Positions 22,080 to 34,375 of a stretch of 64,000 nucleotides of DNA are shown here, piece by piece. The stretch is from Melampsora larici-populina 98AG31 (Eukaryota; Basidiomycota; Pucciniomycetes; Pucciniales; Melampsoraceae): contig NW_006768797.1 of the NCBI RefSeq assembly GCF_000204055.1, positions 567,380 to 631,379 on the forward strand. The letters are read 5' to 3'. Position 1 is the first letter of the stretch, and the number at the start of each line of letters is the position of its first letter. The position numbers and the translations under genes were made by a program. A model generated the notes under the pieces. That model saw only the letters and a program-made list of their open reading frames with translations, made no database searches and was not told the DNA's origin.

Positions 22080-24260
22080 TCCACCCCTTTTTAATTTAGG
22101 CTTACAAAACTGGATGAGGCCAGCCTCAAGACTACTTTGTGTTACTTCATAGCTGATTGTGATCTCCCCTTTGTAATTGTTGACAAGCCATTCTTTCAAA
22201 GGATTTTGACACTTTGCAATCCTCATATTGATGGGATACTTGTCAAGCAACATGCAATTGACAAACATATGCGCAAGATTGACTATCACCACAAGGAATA
22301 CATCAAGAAGATTTATTTTGGCCCTTGCAACTTTTCATGTATCTCACGGGAAAGCCCTTGGTATCTCAGAAATCAAAGGTAAGATATTTCCTGTTTAATT
22401 GAATCATTTTGACTTCACTGACACAGGATTTCATCTTTCAGGTGCACATCATTGCTAGCATCACCATCTTATTTCTGGAAAGGTAAAATATAACCAAGAA
22501 GTTCAGGCAATGACCACAGATAAGCTCAGTACAAGTGGTGCAATTGGTCAAGCAATCAGATTGTCAGACGGTGCCAACTTCAATCACAGGTCCAGGGGTG
22601 TGTAGCTCATGTGATTAAGCTTGCCGCCAAAGAAGGCTTAAAGTTATTAAGTGAATTCCTTGATGATGATGATGATGATGATGAAATTAAACAATTATCA
22701 CTAATGCCATGGTCTGGTGTCCTGTACCCAAGCTAGCCCTCAAAATGCTCCCTATCCTTCAAGAGCTGCCCAAATTCAATCCAAATATTCTGCTCTGCAA
22801 TACCTGTTTGAAGATCCAACTGTCAACCATATTCAGACACCCCAACCCAATACATCCACTGGCACCATAAGTAAACTCATTGTGGACACTCCAACACAAT
22901 GAAATGTTTCTTATCACATGTTCCAAAGACTTCTGCATCTACAAAATTAATGTGATGAGTTCTGCAAGGGCCAAGACTTGCAGAAGTTTGCTCTGAGACC
23001 CCTTGAGCGTGTTTATGTCAAACAAATGTGCAACAACTTCTTGGAACCACTCAGCCAATCAACTGACACAGGGGCAAAAATAGATGCTCACATTGAGGTG
23101 AGCAATGAAATTTTCTTGTTCTTTTCAATGTTTATTTTTACTTCCAAATTCTTTCCCTTTGATTCCTCTTTTCTTCCTGCTTGTCAGCTGACTACACAAT
23201 CAACAGGAACTGAGCAGATGACCTAGGACTTCCTCAGGCTTCATTCCTTAGCAAAGAAGCCTGAGGTAGGGCTGGCCCATCTGCTCACTTCATCTCAGCC
23301 CCTCAGCCAATCCTCAGAGGCATTCCTTGTAGCCTGCTGATCCAGGATTTTGGACAAGTTTCTGAGTTGTTCTGAGTATTCAGTGACTCATGAACTGATT
23401 CAGAGTACTCATTTGAGAGACTGGGCTCAAAGAATTCTCATCCAAGATGGAAATGAGCATTCTCCAGCCGGGTACAGCAAAATTGGAGCAAAATAGCCTG
23501 ATCACCTGAGCACTATCAAAATTGTCAATTGAAGGAATCTGAAAGAAAAACAATCCTTTTGGGAGCATTCAGGGAAGTGTACAATGCTCACCTGTATGTG
23601 AGCATCAATTTTGTCACTGTGTGAGATAATTTGCAAGTCAAAGTTCCCAACAATGCATTGGGTAGTTACAATCTACATTGTAGTGTTAAAATGATTAAAA
23701 TTGGCGAGTCTCATTTTTCAAAATCACAGATTGCATTCTGCTAATTTGATTGAATGCATAGATTTTTCAACAATACAATCACAATCAATTAGCCACTGCT
23801 TCCAAAAAGATGGTTGACAAACTCAAAACTTACTTCAAGAAGGTGCTTGCCAAAGCCAGTCCTATTTGTGCCACCATCCTGGATCCATGTCACAAGTTAT
23901 ATCACTGTCAAGTGAGTGGCTTTCAAATCTTTCTGCTCTAAATTTTCACTGATCAACATTTGTATTGACTAAAAGGACCAAGCCATGATCTTCTTTGACT
24001 ATGACCTCTACATCCCGGACATCAGGTTAGTGTTGGAAGAAGAGGCCAGCAAACACAAAATTGATGAACCCATTCCCGCTCAGGAAATCACCAGAAAACA
24101 CACTGTGGTGATGTCAACTTCCCAATATTTTGAAGAAGCAATATTTGGCACCAGAGACACTCCACAGCTGCACTCAATTTCCAAGGAGATTGCTCATTAC
24201 CTTGGCAATAATGCCAAATCCTGTTACACTGATGTGTTAGACTTTGGGAAATGGTGAGTG
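22080..24260 (+). pseudogene. decayed hAT-family transposase
   Basis: Plus-strand fragments in the right order resemble hAT (Ac-like) transposases. FIADCDLPFVIVDKPFFQRIL at about 22143-22206 is the conserved 'DLPF..V....F' segment. LEPLSQSTDTGAKI lies near 23046-23088. KMVDKLKTYFKKVLAKASPI followed by ATILDPCHKLYHC is at 23810-23910. A C-terminal stretch at 23985-24257 ends in SKEIAHYLGN, the usual dimerisation-domain position. Frames change and stops intervene, and a (GAT)n run at about 22661-22684 and inverted repeats break it further. No intact product is possible. Terminal inverted repeats were not located. Confidence 0.7.
23062..23625. repeat. inverted repeat inside the hAT relic
   Basis: The left arm (23062-23107, GACACAGGGGCAAAAATAG then ATGCTCACATTGAGGTGAGC) recurs in inverted, diverged form at 23582-23625. 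A second hairpin CCTCAGGCTTC/GAAGCCTGAGG lies within (about 23233-23267). It could be a MITE or an inverted partial duplication of transposase sequence. Confidence 0.45.
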
Positions 24261-24526
24261 AACATTTATCCTGCATTTGCCAACATGGTGATGGTTTTTC
24301 TGGCAATACTGACAACTAGTTGTCTGTGAGAGGGTCAATTTATCAAAACTAAAAGGATCTTGAGTCCCCAGTGCTCTCATGTCATCATGTTGGGACTCTT
24401 TTATGTGTGAAAGATTGGCACTGGGTTTTGGGGCATTCAAAAGTTTCTAATCTCACTGTGAGTGATGGTGAGGATAGTGCTTACTTCTCTCATCTCTTGT
24501 CCTGTTTTTTTCAATCATTTGTTATA

Positions 24527-24932
24527 GGGCTGTGACCCAGACCCAGCCCAGACCAGCTGACCCTGCCCAACAGGATCTTCAAAGCTGACAGTACGTGACC
24601 TGTCACAGTGGAGCCTAGTCACAAACGCCCTGGAGGCACACCAGAGGCCCTGCTTTCCTGGGTGCCAAATGTTTTTTTGCTTGATAAACAAAAAAATTGA
24701 GCTTTTTCTTCCAACATAGGCCCACGATAGCTCTATTTGATGTTCAAGTAGGCTCATATAGCCTTGAAATAAAGTTTCATATGAATTTTATGGCAATATA
24801 GGTTGGAATCATTGCATTTTGACCACATTTTTGCACCTGCAAAGTGTTCAAGGTGTGCCCAGGTTGGCCCTGAGTGGTTTTTGGATTTTTGGCGGCAGCC
24901 AGCCCTGGAATTTCAGGGCTGGGTCACCGCCC
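24527..24932. mobile_element. MITE, 406 bp, TA target duplication
   Basis: Terminal inverted repeats GGGCTGTGACCCAG (left) and CTGGGTCACCGCCC (right), with a second match of GCCC/GGGC blocks inside. TA flanks both ends (24525-24526 and 24933-24934). The 80-codon minus-strand ORF inside is not a gene. Confidence 0.65.
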
Positions 24933-25384
24933 TAATTGGGTATTTGCTTCATTTTTGAATACACTAAGAACACACCAATACGCACCTGCAATTATATGAA
25001 ATATCTGTCAGATATCCAGTCATGATTAGGTCAAATATGCACTATATGTCTAGGACAAGGGCAATTCAGTTGTTAAGTTTTGTTAGAGTATGTCAGATTG
25101 GCTTGAACATGTTAACGCGGTTTTATTCCAAAGAGCATTTTTACCTCAATATTTGACTGCCAAATTGGCCAGAGTATCTGGCTACCAAAGGCTCCAAGGG
25201 CCCATCCAACATCTGGATCTGGCAGATGCTCTCACAAATACCTTGGAGCTCTGGGTGCAGAGCTTGGCTTGGCTCCCAACTAGCTCTATGTAGCTCTCAC
25301 CCTCCAAATTCAATGTTACACATCACATGATGGCTGGTTCTGAAATCAAGTTGTCTTTATTGGTGACACCATGGGCATCTATTA

Positions 25385-26243
25385 GGGCACGTTTGGTATA
25401 GCTTATTTTAAGCTACTTATGTCAAAATTTGACTTTCATAAGTCGAATTTCAAAATGTCCGTTTGGCATTGACTTTTTGAAACTTTTCAAAGCTACTTAT
25501 GGGACCCATAAGTAGCTTATCTTGCTACTTATAATAAAGAGCCAAAGAGCTCATTATTTTCCAATTAAGCTACTTATTTGACCCAACGTCTCGATCTCTT
25601 TTCTTTTTTTTAAAAATCTACAAGTCCCATCTTCCATACCCCCCTGTCCGCACTTCAACTCACATCAACGTCGTCGTAAAAAGAAACCTCGATTCACTCA
25701 GTTGTTTTTTTAAAATCGTACATCTCGCATCTTCCATACCCCCTTCCTATCTTTGATTCACTTCAACGTTGTGGTCAAATATCACTGTTGATACTCAATT
25801 CATCATCTCTCATCTTCACACACAACATCCAAAAGTCATGATATGGACACAATATACTTCATCCAATGTCATTAAAACATTGGAGTTAAACTTTGAATTT
25901 GCAAGACAAACAACATTGATGATTTATTGTGAAAAGTTTTCCAATTTATATGTCAATCCAGGAATTGATCGAATCTCTAGAGAAGAAAATGGTTTGTAAA
26001 AATTAAAGCAATCGGTGGTTCTGGAACTAGAGATGAAATGAAGAGAAGTGAAAGTTGAAGAAAAAGTGAAAAGATTTGGAACGGTCAACCAGATTTTGGC
26101 TGCCAAACGAAATTCAGCTTTTATGTACTTTTAAGTTGACTTTTTGATGAAAGTCAACTTAAAACAAAAATCGACTTTCCGGGGTCGGAAAGTTTGTACC
26201 TTTTAAAAGGTACAAAATTTTGTAAGCTGTACCAAACTTGCCC
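25385..26243. mobile_element. PIF/Harbinger-like non-autonomous element, 859 bp
   Basis: The ends GGGCACGTTTGGTATAGCTT and AAGCTGTACCAAACTTGCCC are inverted repeats of the GGGC...GTTTGGT type. They are flanked by TTA on both sides (25382-25384 and 26244-26246), the classic PIF/Harbinger target duplication. The interior has tracts of AAGTCGA/TCGACTTT and CTACTTAT repeats and a short plus-strand ORF (25769-25999), possibly a remnant of an element-encoded protein. Confidence 0.75.
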
Positions 26244-26287
26244 TTAGGCTCAATCATATGTGAAACTTAATGTGGTGAAAGATCTCA

Positions 26288-26376
26288 CAATAAGTCTCAA
26301 ATGTGGATTGAAACTTATTAAAATCCAAGGTCCCCCTTGCCTTTGATAGGTTTCAATCCAAAAATTGAGACTTATT
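26288..26376. repeat. 89-bp hairpin
   Basis: Inverted repeat of ACAATAAGTCTCAAATGTGG-type sequence (left) and CCAAAAATTGAGACTTATTG (right). It directly abuts a diverged copy of the 15.6-kb MITE end (26377-26441, GACACTGCAACTTCGCTCAA). Confidence 0.5.
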
Positions 26377-26612
26377 GCAGACCGGGACACTGCAACTTCG
26401 CTCAATCCGGTTTTGAACATAATGATTCCTGCCGTGTGAACATGCATCTAAAATATGCAAGCGTGGCATGGCAAGTTGCATGGACATACAACAAAGACAC
26501 AAATGGTTTTTGAACAGAATGGTGATATGGGCACTGTGTTTACATACATAATCACTTTTCTCTATTGGAAGACCAGACAACACTCAGGCGTAAATTTGAC
26601 AGGCCGACATTT

Positions 26613-28228
26613 TTATCTCTTGATCTTCTTCAACAATTCACGTTCCCACTCAAGTAGGCCATCCTCCTTACTTCTAGCCTCAATTGCACCGTCACGCTCG
26701 GCCTGAAGGGCGCGTTCGAATACCTCCCATTCGATACAACCTAAGCCATTCGTACCCGGATGTAGTTCCTGATCAGCTTCCAGTGCAAATTCTCCTTGAC
26801 GGGTGCGAGTCAGCGAGACCACAGTGGCGGCACTCGACACAGCTTTTCCGATGTCGCTTTAATACATAGTTTGTAGATTTGGTACAAGAGTTGAGAATAA
26901 GAATGAGTTATATGACGATGCTGGCCCACTTGATACAAGATTTCAAAACTTATGATCTGATGAAACTCACTGCACGATGGTCCTGACATAGGTTCCAGAT
27001 GAGACAGTCATCTCCAATGTGAATGCGGGAGAGAGGCCATTATCAACCATCGTCACTGGCTTGTTGTTGGGTCTTTCTGACGGCGCATCTGTAGGAGCAT
27101 TGTCGATGGATGAGTCCACGGCTGGCTGTGCAGATATCTCGTCTGCTTTGAACTTCTTGATACCCAATGAGCCCGACTCCCCATCGAGTAAATCAGGCGA
27201 GTGGACTCTCTTAGCGGGGAGCGACGGAGAACTTGCGACTGGATCCACGCCTTCAGTAAGTTCAGGCTTTGTCACTCCTTTCTCGGCGATCATGGTACGT
27301 AGTTTATCGAACATCATTTGATCCTCGCTCGTGATGAATTCAGTTGGCCACTTATACGAATGGCTTCCGCCCTCTTGCCAATTCACCATTTTGATCTCGG
27401 GTATTTCACATCGTCTAGCTTCGATCGGCCTTGGAAGAGGTAAGTTGTTGCGGGCGTATTCATACAAAGGCTTGCCATCCATCTTCAACGCGGAGTAACT
27501 GAGGTATCAAATTACTCTGGACTCAGCGATTTCCCATGACCCAAGTTTGAGAACTTCTGAATCTCCAGAAGATGAGAACAACCATTTAACAAAAATATAG
27601 ATAAAAAATTGCAACAGGTCACCAACATTGGGGGTATTTGCCATCCAGGTCCTTGCATCGCTTTACACTGAGCTTCGATATCTGTAGGTTTGACGCCTTC
27701 CCATCCGACCAATTTGACAACTTTACCCATTTGATCGTACGAATCAGTCTCGCAGCCTAACAAGCCTATGGTTCGGTAGGACTTTGTACAATCTAAGAAA
27801 GCTGACAGCTTTTTAGTAGCTGAGCTCAATCCCACTACTAATACACCACTGGCCAACGGGTCCAGTGTACCTCCTTGGCCCATCTTGACTAAGGGTTTTC
27901 GTCGGCCTTTACCACGCTTGTTCTTAGACTTGTTGGTATAAGCCTCATAATCGGCGTTGAAGAGAGGCGAGCGACAGAACAGGGACTGAAGGGAGTTGAG
28001 AAGAGACATAGAGACCATCCCACTCGGCTTGTTGATGGCGAAGAGACCTGCCAGCGGTGTTTCGAATTGTTGTACAAGACGATCAGAGGCTGGCTCGGTA
28101 CAAGGGCCTGGTTCAGCCATTCGGATGATGATAGAAGTAGGACGGATGAGATTATGAGTCCTAAGGTTGATGTTGGCAGGAATAGTCGATGACACTGTGG
28201 AGTAAAACTTGAACCGACTGGCGATCAT
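26613..28228 (-). CDS. PUS4: tRNA pseudouridine-55 synthase (TruB family, Pus4)
   Basis: Three exons fit in phase: 27627-28228, 26971-27498 and 26613-26856, giving 457 aa. The enzyme isomerises U55 to pseudouridine in the TpsiC loop of tRNAs. TruB motifs appear in order: GLFAINKPSGMVSM (residues 61-74); GQGGTLDPLASGVLVVG with catalytic Asp123; [41 protein letters not shown] across the first splice; GTYVRTIVHDIG across the second. An insertion of about 100 residues, low-complexity and acidic, sits before the GTYVRT motif, as in other fungal Pus4 proteins. The N-terminus (MIASRFKFYSTVSS) looks like a mitochondrial presequence; yeast Pus4 acts in both nucleus and mitochondria. A second in-frame Met at residue 37 could give a shorter form. 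Confidence 0.92.
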
Positions 28229-29116
28229 GAGATGTAAAGACGTGAAGCGGTTTGCAAACCTTTTCGTTTCTCGCGCCGAACACGGGATCTGGTCTCAACA
28301 CCCCCATAAACACATACCTAAAGCCATACTTGACATCTTCATCCTCTGGATTCTGCACAGTACTCTCGGAGTCGAAGCTTCCCGGTAAAAACTTGAGACC
28401 GCTAATCTAGCCTTTGAATTAGAATATGTTTAAATCTTAAAAACGATTTTTCAGGCTTGGACACAAAGCCATTGGCTGATGAATATCGACCAAATTATAG
28501 GAATCTGTTGAATTCTCCGCATGAGCAGGTGTCTGGTTTCTCGTTGAAGACACGGGCAAGGGTCCGAAAGGGCATCAGCCAATACGATTTTCTAGCCAAC
28601 ATGATCAATTCGTGACTTGAGGAATTGACCCAGGACTCTCCATCAAGTTTGCTATATAAATTTTTTTGCGATGAACTTACAATATCCTAGTTGGGATAGT
28701 TTACTTAACGCTGGTCATTCTACTGCTAGTAAAGCTACTCTTGTTCTTCACTTCTTCAGATATATCATTTACCCAAAGATGCGTGATTCGAAATGGCAAG
28801 TACTCATTTGATTTCAAATTCACTGATCCTCTGGTTGATAAAATCGACGTTTCCCAAAAATATAAGCTTTGACTTGCTATACACTGATATCTTATGTAAA
28901 AGATCAATAGTGACGCAGAATTCATGGACCTACGTGAGGCAGCACAGGTATGGGTGTAAAGCTTCTTGCTAGATAGTTCAGAGCCTCATGAATTTTGGCC
29001 ATACTCTGATGCCTGAAAGTTGTATGTATATAGCACAAGGCTAAGTTTAGCTGACTGGATTTATATAGCGAGAGATGATGATACAACACAGACAACCAAA
29101 CAAAAGATAATAACAA
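28229..29116. other. intergenic between two minus-strand genes
   Basis: No recognisable gene. It must hold the PUS4 5' flank and the 3' flank of the EthD-like gene. Confidence 0.4.
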
Positions 29117-30043
29117 TCATATCATGCCTTTACAATTCCTGTGAATCAGCACGTCCCGATGTGTTCTTCCAGCCTCGGTATAATTTCCACAGACGAACTC
29201 CAAAGGCTGAGTGACTGGCTGTGAAGTCTTGGAATGGTGAAGAGGATCGAACACTTTCGTCTTCAAACTCTGCATGATGGTCAGAGACATTAGCACGAAT
29301 CCATGTACATCATAGTAGAAAGTAGACTTTCCAAAGAGAGCCATACATGTGGATACCCTATCTTTCGCGCTCGACGATTCTTGACTGACGGCACCGACGA
29401 GAGAATGATCGATGATCTTGCAGGTTTGGCTACCCTTGCAACTTGGATGAGTGTTTAGCATGTTTTGAAGTTTCATAAATGCATCATCGAAAGCCGGGCA
29501 CTCCACGGTTATGACCACTGGACTATATCTCGTATCTTTGATATCGCACTCAATCTGTATGACTTGATAGGCCCTTCGGTCTAGAGCGTTAATACGGGCA
29601 AAGATCCCGGCTTCTCTTGGTGATCGATATTTCCTTAAGTCGGTGTACTTGGACTGGTTGAAAAGATCCGAGACAGAAATGTTATAGAAGGCAGAGAACG
29701 AAGGTTGTTTCTCATCAATAGCTACATAGCGCGCGCCTGTTAAAAACTCCGGCATCCTATTGAGCCATTTTTTCACCAAACACAACTTGCGAGGTCGTAA
29801 GCGGGATGTCTTCAGAGTCTTTGTGGAACGAAGAGAATATCTCACGTAGACATCCTTAGTGGAACATGTTCGTTATCGTACCAATCTGATGGGATGAAAG
29901 TTCAGGGAGATTTGAATCTCAGTGATCAACTTCAATTACCGCCTTGCCCACTTACCATGAAACTCGTCCAGTGTGACCACAGCCCCGGGTTCAGTAAGTA
30001 CCCAGAGAAAGGCTTCAGGCTGTAGGGATACTGCGATGCTCAT
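29117..30043 (-). CDS. EthD-like dimeric alpha/beta-barrel protein
   Basis: Proposed exons 29956-30043, 29846-29885 and 29117-29756 give 255 aa with stop at 29117-29119. Exon 1 (MSIAVSLQPEAFLWVLTEPG) and exon 2 join to give DEFHDWYDNEHVPLRMST, and exon 3 continues MPEFLTGARYVAIDEKQPSF and SPREAGIFARINALDRRAYQ. The 'F..WYdnEH.p.R...P.F..g.RY.A' and 'S.RE..I....LDRR.Y' pattern is typical of fungal proteins with a DABB/EthD-like fold, whose substrates are mostly unknown. The splice after MST uses GTGAGA and a CAATAG acceptor. Reading straight through would leave a basic insert of about 30 residues in another frame. The C-terminal half (about residues 110-255) has no motif known to me. Confidence 0.65.
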
Positions 30044-30594
30044 CGGGAGTGATTGTGTCTGTTTTTTGAATGTAGTACGATGATGATGATTGGAGCGGTG
30101 ATGGTCAAGCATGGATAATGTAATGACTCGAGCCGATCAGTGACGTCATGCCACCCAGTGTATAACGCCGATCTATGGATACAAAGTTGGTTATGCTCAC
30201 ATTCTCTGTGCTTTGGACTGTTATGAATCTAGAACACATTTCCCGAGTCGATAGAGACAAACACTTCCAAATCAGCATCACACAGCCTCTTGCCCGTGAG
30301 CATTATAAGCAGCCAAACTTAACATAACTCCCAGTCTGGACCCTTTCCAAATAACAATCACACAACGTGTATTGATTTTTTATGACGGACCACAATTGAT
30401 AAGATACGGACCACAATCAAGCAAGTCACGTATATTATTGAGAATAGACACGGTGTTTTAATAGCAGATGACCAACATGGAAACAAGTGACCCAACAGTT
30501 ACAATTGATCATAAATGATGGCCCCCATGAAAGAGTGACCCAAGAGTGACCATTATTCATAAATTTGCTCCTCATTGTGATTGTTGTATTGCTC
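30044..30594. other. intergenic
   Basis: No gene recognised. It includes the 5' flank of the EthD-like gene and the start of a transposon relic. Confidence 0.4.
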
Positions 30595-31430
30595 TCAATA
30601 GAGGGAAGTGGCATAACCACAGTATGCAATGAGCGGTTGTGAAAGAGGCTGAGTCATCACCTTAGCAGCAAGTAATAGAAGGTTTTCTCCCTTGTTGTCT
30701 TGCTCAGAGTCATACCATGCCTCTTCCCAGCGTAATTGAGCCTTCATGGTGTGAAAGGCATTCTCAATAGGATTCATGTCTGGGGAGTATGCAGGCAAAT
30801 AAACCAGGAGACACCTGCTTCCTTGCATAGACATTGAATCAGACCCCTGTGGTGGATATGAGCGTTGTCCAAGACAATAACTGAGTTGATACCCAGATAA
30901 GGATTCATGATTGGCAGCTAGTACAGATACAGAACTGCCAACATATTGACCTTGGATTGGGAAATCTGAGGCGTTCCCGGATCTGAAACCTTGGACAGGA
31001 GCTTTCCGAGGTTTTGATCCAAGGTAATCTTTGGGGCATAATTATACCTCGGACAGAAACACCGGATAAGCTCTGTCCAAGGATTTGCATTTGACAAATT
31101 GAGAGATCCAAGGCATCTATGTTGGTGGTGCAGATAGACATGCAATGCAAATTAGTCATGCATACAAGATTGGTGATGGATGGATACAAGAATGGAATAA
31201 GAAAAGATGATCATGAGAAACTTACCAGATCACAAGCAAGCTAAAGAGTTCAACATGGACCCTTTCAACGGGTCCTTTGACAACCACCCCAGCTATCATC
31301 CCTTGCTCACATACTTCCAGGACAACAGTCCAATGATCCTTTTCCATGTATTGCTTCTGGCACATGCTTCAAGATCCCTTTGGGGTCCAGCTCTTCTGTC
31401 AAAGAGAGTTGTAGCCCAATACCATTAATT
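30595..31430 (-). pseudogene. decayed Tc1/mariner-type transposase with MITE insertion
   Basis: The minus strand carries DDE-transposase pieces: a VVVKGPVERVHVE segment at about 31225-31290; VIVLDNAHIHHRG (second catalytic Asp) near 30850-30895; and LPAYSPDMNPIENAFHTMK (third catalytic acid) at about 30745-30800. A MITE of about 200 bp (around 30933-31130) lies between the first and second pieces, and frames shift. It cannot encode an active enzyme. Confidence 0.75.
30933..31130. mobile_element. about 190-bp palindromic MITE, copy 1
   Basis: The ends ACTGCCAACATATTGACC and GGCATCTATGTTGGTGGTG form inverted repeats. The interior is made of repeated CTTGGACAG, CGAGG and TCCAAGG blocks that also fold back. 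It matches the copy at 34187-34375 in layout and much of its sequence. Confidence 0.6.
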
Positions 31431-33839
31431 TAGGTGCCCTGTTGTGGTGATCAATTTATGGTATCAATCAAAGAAAATTAATCATTGGTTGTTTACCAAG
31501 TCATTATGAAAATTCAGCATAGAGGGAAATTTGAAATTGAAGGAATCTGATCAATTGAAGCTCTTGTAGGCTTATGTATTGCTCAATATGTCATGATTAG
31601 GTCATCTCATTTCAAACAACTTATTAATATCAGTACACACTATTAACAAATGAATCACAAAAAGAAAATAAAGAAAAACATAAGAAAATTTGGGTATACA
31701 GGCTTGGAAATGGTTTTCAGGGTATTGTTGTTAGGTTTACGGGTATTGTGAGGTTGAAATATGAAAGAACATCATTATATTATTCAGTAACAACTTTAAT
31801 CTTGATGTTTGATGAGGAGGAATAGAAGTTATCAAGGAAATGGTACTTTTTCAAAGTTGGTAAACAAGGGTTGTATATAAAGTTCTCGTCAAAATTGATC
31901 TCTAGATTCGTAAAGAATACTGAGACGACTTCACTGCTAAGATACGAAATAGTATAGAAAGGATACCTGAAGGCACAGGTTCCGCGTTAGACTATAGCGT
32001 ATCTGCTAGTCAACAACGAGAACAAGAAACTAACTTGCGGACTCGTGATAAAATGAAAGAGGACACATAAGGTAAAGGTTAAGAACAGAAAACAAATTTA
32101 TAATGATTCTTTTTGACACCCACCTGAAGGCACAGGTTCCGCGTTAGACTATAGCGTATCTGCTAGTCAACAACGAGAACAAGAAACTAACCCAATCAAC
32201 AAAGAAAAAACAAGGGATCGAAAAGGAAAGATGATGATCAGATAAAAGTAACTACTTGATAAAAGAAAGCTCAAAGTGAATCTACCTGCGGACTCGTAAT
32301 AAAATGAAAGAGGACACGTAAGGTAAAGGTTAAGAACAGAAAACAAATTTATAACTAGGATGAGAGTAATAGCAATATCAGTTTAAGATCACAATCAGTA
32401 TCTAAGACAAAGATGAAAAACTTACTGATTCTTTTCGACACAAAAAGAATCAGAAAAAGAGGAAAAAGAAATTACAAAGAGACAAGAAAACCCCAATCAA
32501 AATCTTCCTTCACCCCTTGATTCAATCTTCCACATTTTAGCCCCTTTGTCAACCATCTGATTTTTCACTAATAATACACCTCACTCCACCCACTGCTCAA
32601 CTCTCTTAACCACCACTTAAACTACCAGAACTACTTAATTAGGAAAAAATGATCTTTGACCACTTTTACCAAGATTGTATCTTAACATTTTACAGGTAGT
32701 TGACTTATGCAATGGTGGTATTAGTAATATTTAAGGTTGGCAAGAGGATTTTCCGGGATTCTTAAGGTTATAGATGATGATGGAATAGTACATGGGCAAG
32801 AAAGAAGGAGTAGCAGCTGTGTCAAGTGGTAAAAATGGGTGGATTTTGTCAAAAATCAAGGTTTTCAGCTGATTACAGATGTCAAACAACGTCAGAATTG
32901 GATGGTAGATGGCTCATTCAACGCAGAAGAGTAGATTACATAATTTAAAACCTTTAAATCACTAGTAACAGAGGTGTGTGAAAGAAGTTATAAGGGAAAC
33001 AAGAAACTGGTGTGGATTTCAAAATTTACACTTACATGCATACATGTAACAACATTTACATACAAAAACCTTAACTTCACAACTCAATAACTCATTCATT
33101 ACTCGTCAAAAATACTTTATATGGCACCAATTATTGATCAGTATCACGATCTCTGCAAGATGCACTTTAGTAATCTAAAATTGGACATCATTTGGAAAAA
33201 CCCATAACTTCAAAAGTAGGTTTTCAGCTAGTTTACAAGGAAAAAATCACATGTATTCATCATAAGAAGTGCTGTACATCATTCAACTACATCATTAATC
33301 ACTTTTGGATGTGTCAATTACATCATATATTAGTAACAAAATCATTACATTGCGTCACCATATGGTTTTTAGGGGTTTTTGGTCCAAAATTGATTGGTTT
33401 TTGAGGCTGTTGACCATTGTAGGAGTTGTTACACATTAATATATCACTGATGATTTTGGGATTGTTGTTCCCTTTTCTGCATCTTATATCTTTGTTGTAG
33501 TGTTATAAATCATCATTTATTTGCTACATTTGTACTAAGTTCACTTAAATCTGTCCCTTCAAAGCAAGGAGAAATTTATTTACATGTGTTTAAGACTATA
33601 AGTCTTTTTGGGAATAATACTTACAACAGTATTGCTAGCAATTGACATTGTTATGTGGTTTTTTTGCGCTTAAAATCTGGAACAATACTTATTAAAAGTA
33701 TCAAGAAACATTTCTCTGGTGCCTTTATCTTTTTCTCTGTTATCACAAAGTGGTTAGCAAGTGCCCTTGTGCTGGTTTCTTTGAAGAAGGCAGTCTTTTT
33801 GCAACTCCTACTATCCTTACAATAGTAGATTATCTCTTC
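31431..33839. other. AT-rich repeat-derived DNA
   Basis: No gene recognised. It includes two pairs of direct repeats (31965-32034 with 32122-32191, and 32036-32103 with 32287-32354). The rest is AT-rich with no coding signal. Confidence 0.4.
31965..32354. repeat. interleaved direct repeats of about 70 bp
   Basis: Block A (ACCTGAAGGCACAGGTTCCG to AAGAAACTAAC, 70 bp) occurs at 31965-32034 and 32122-32191, apparently identical. Block B (TGCGGACTCGT to CAAATTTATAA, 68 bp) follows each at 32036-32103 and 32287-32354 with small differences. The order A-B-A-B indicates a segmental duplication with later insertion between A and B of the second copy. Confidence 0.7.
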
Positions 33840-34186
33840 TTATAAGGTGTTGTAAAGCTCTTGTTGAGCTTCAAATACTACACTGTGGAGTTTTCCTACA
33901 TTTGCTAGCATCAAATTGGCTAATCCACTTGATGTGATATCTGTTGTACATGCAATGCAGTGGCTCATTTTGTCAACTAATATAAAAATGCAATTCTTTT
34001 CCTGCAATAATGTCAAGTCAGTAATCAGATTGTACCTCACATCATTCCATGGCCCTGCTGGTATAGGTAGTGGTTTGTGATAGACAAACGGTGATAAGAT
34101 GGAAGGTTTAACTTGTGTGCACAAGTTGCACCTGTCCATAAAATTGTTCACATAAGTCTTAATCTATTTTCATCTATACTGACTTT

Positions 34187-34375
34187 CACTGCCAGCATAG
34201 ATGCCTTGGGTTGAGAAATCCGAGGCATCATCAGAGGCAAATCCTCGGACAGACCTTGTCCAAGGTTTTTGCCCTGAGAATTACCTCGGATCAAAACCTC
34301 GGGAAGCTTCTGTCCGAGGTTTTGCATCCGAGGATAGCTCGGATTACAAAATACGAGGTAAATATGTTGGTGGTG
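34187..34375. mobile_element. 189-bp palindromic MITE, copy 2
   Basis: The ends CACTGCCAGCATAGATGCC and AATATGTTGGTGGTG are inverted repeats. TTT flanks each side, suggesting a 3-bp target duplication. It sits in the integrase zinc domain of the third Gypsy relic. It shares blocks (TCCAAGG, CCTCGGACAGA, GTCCGAGG) with copy 1. Confidence 0.6.
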
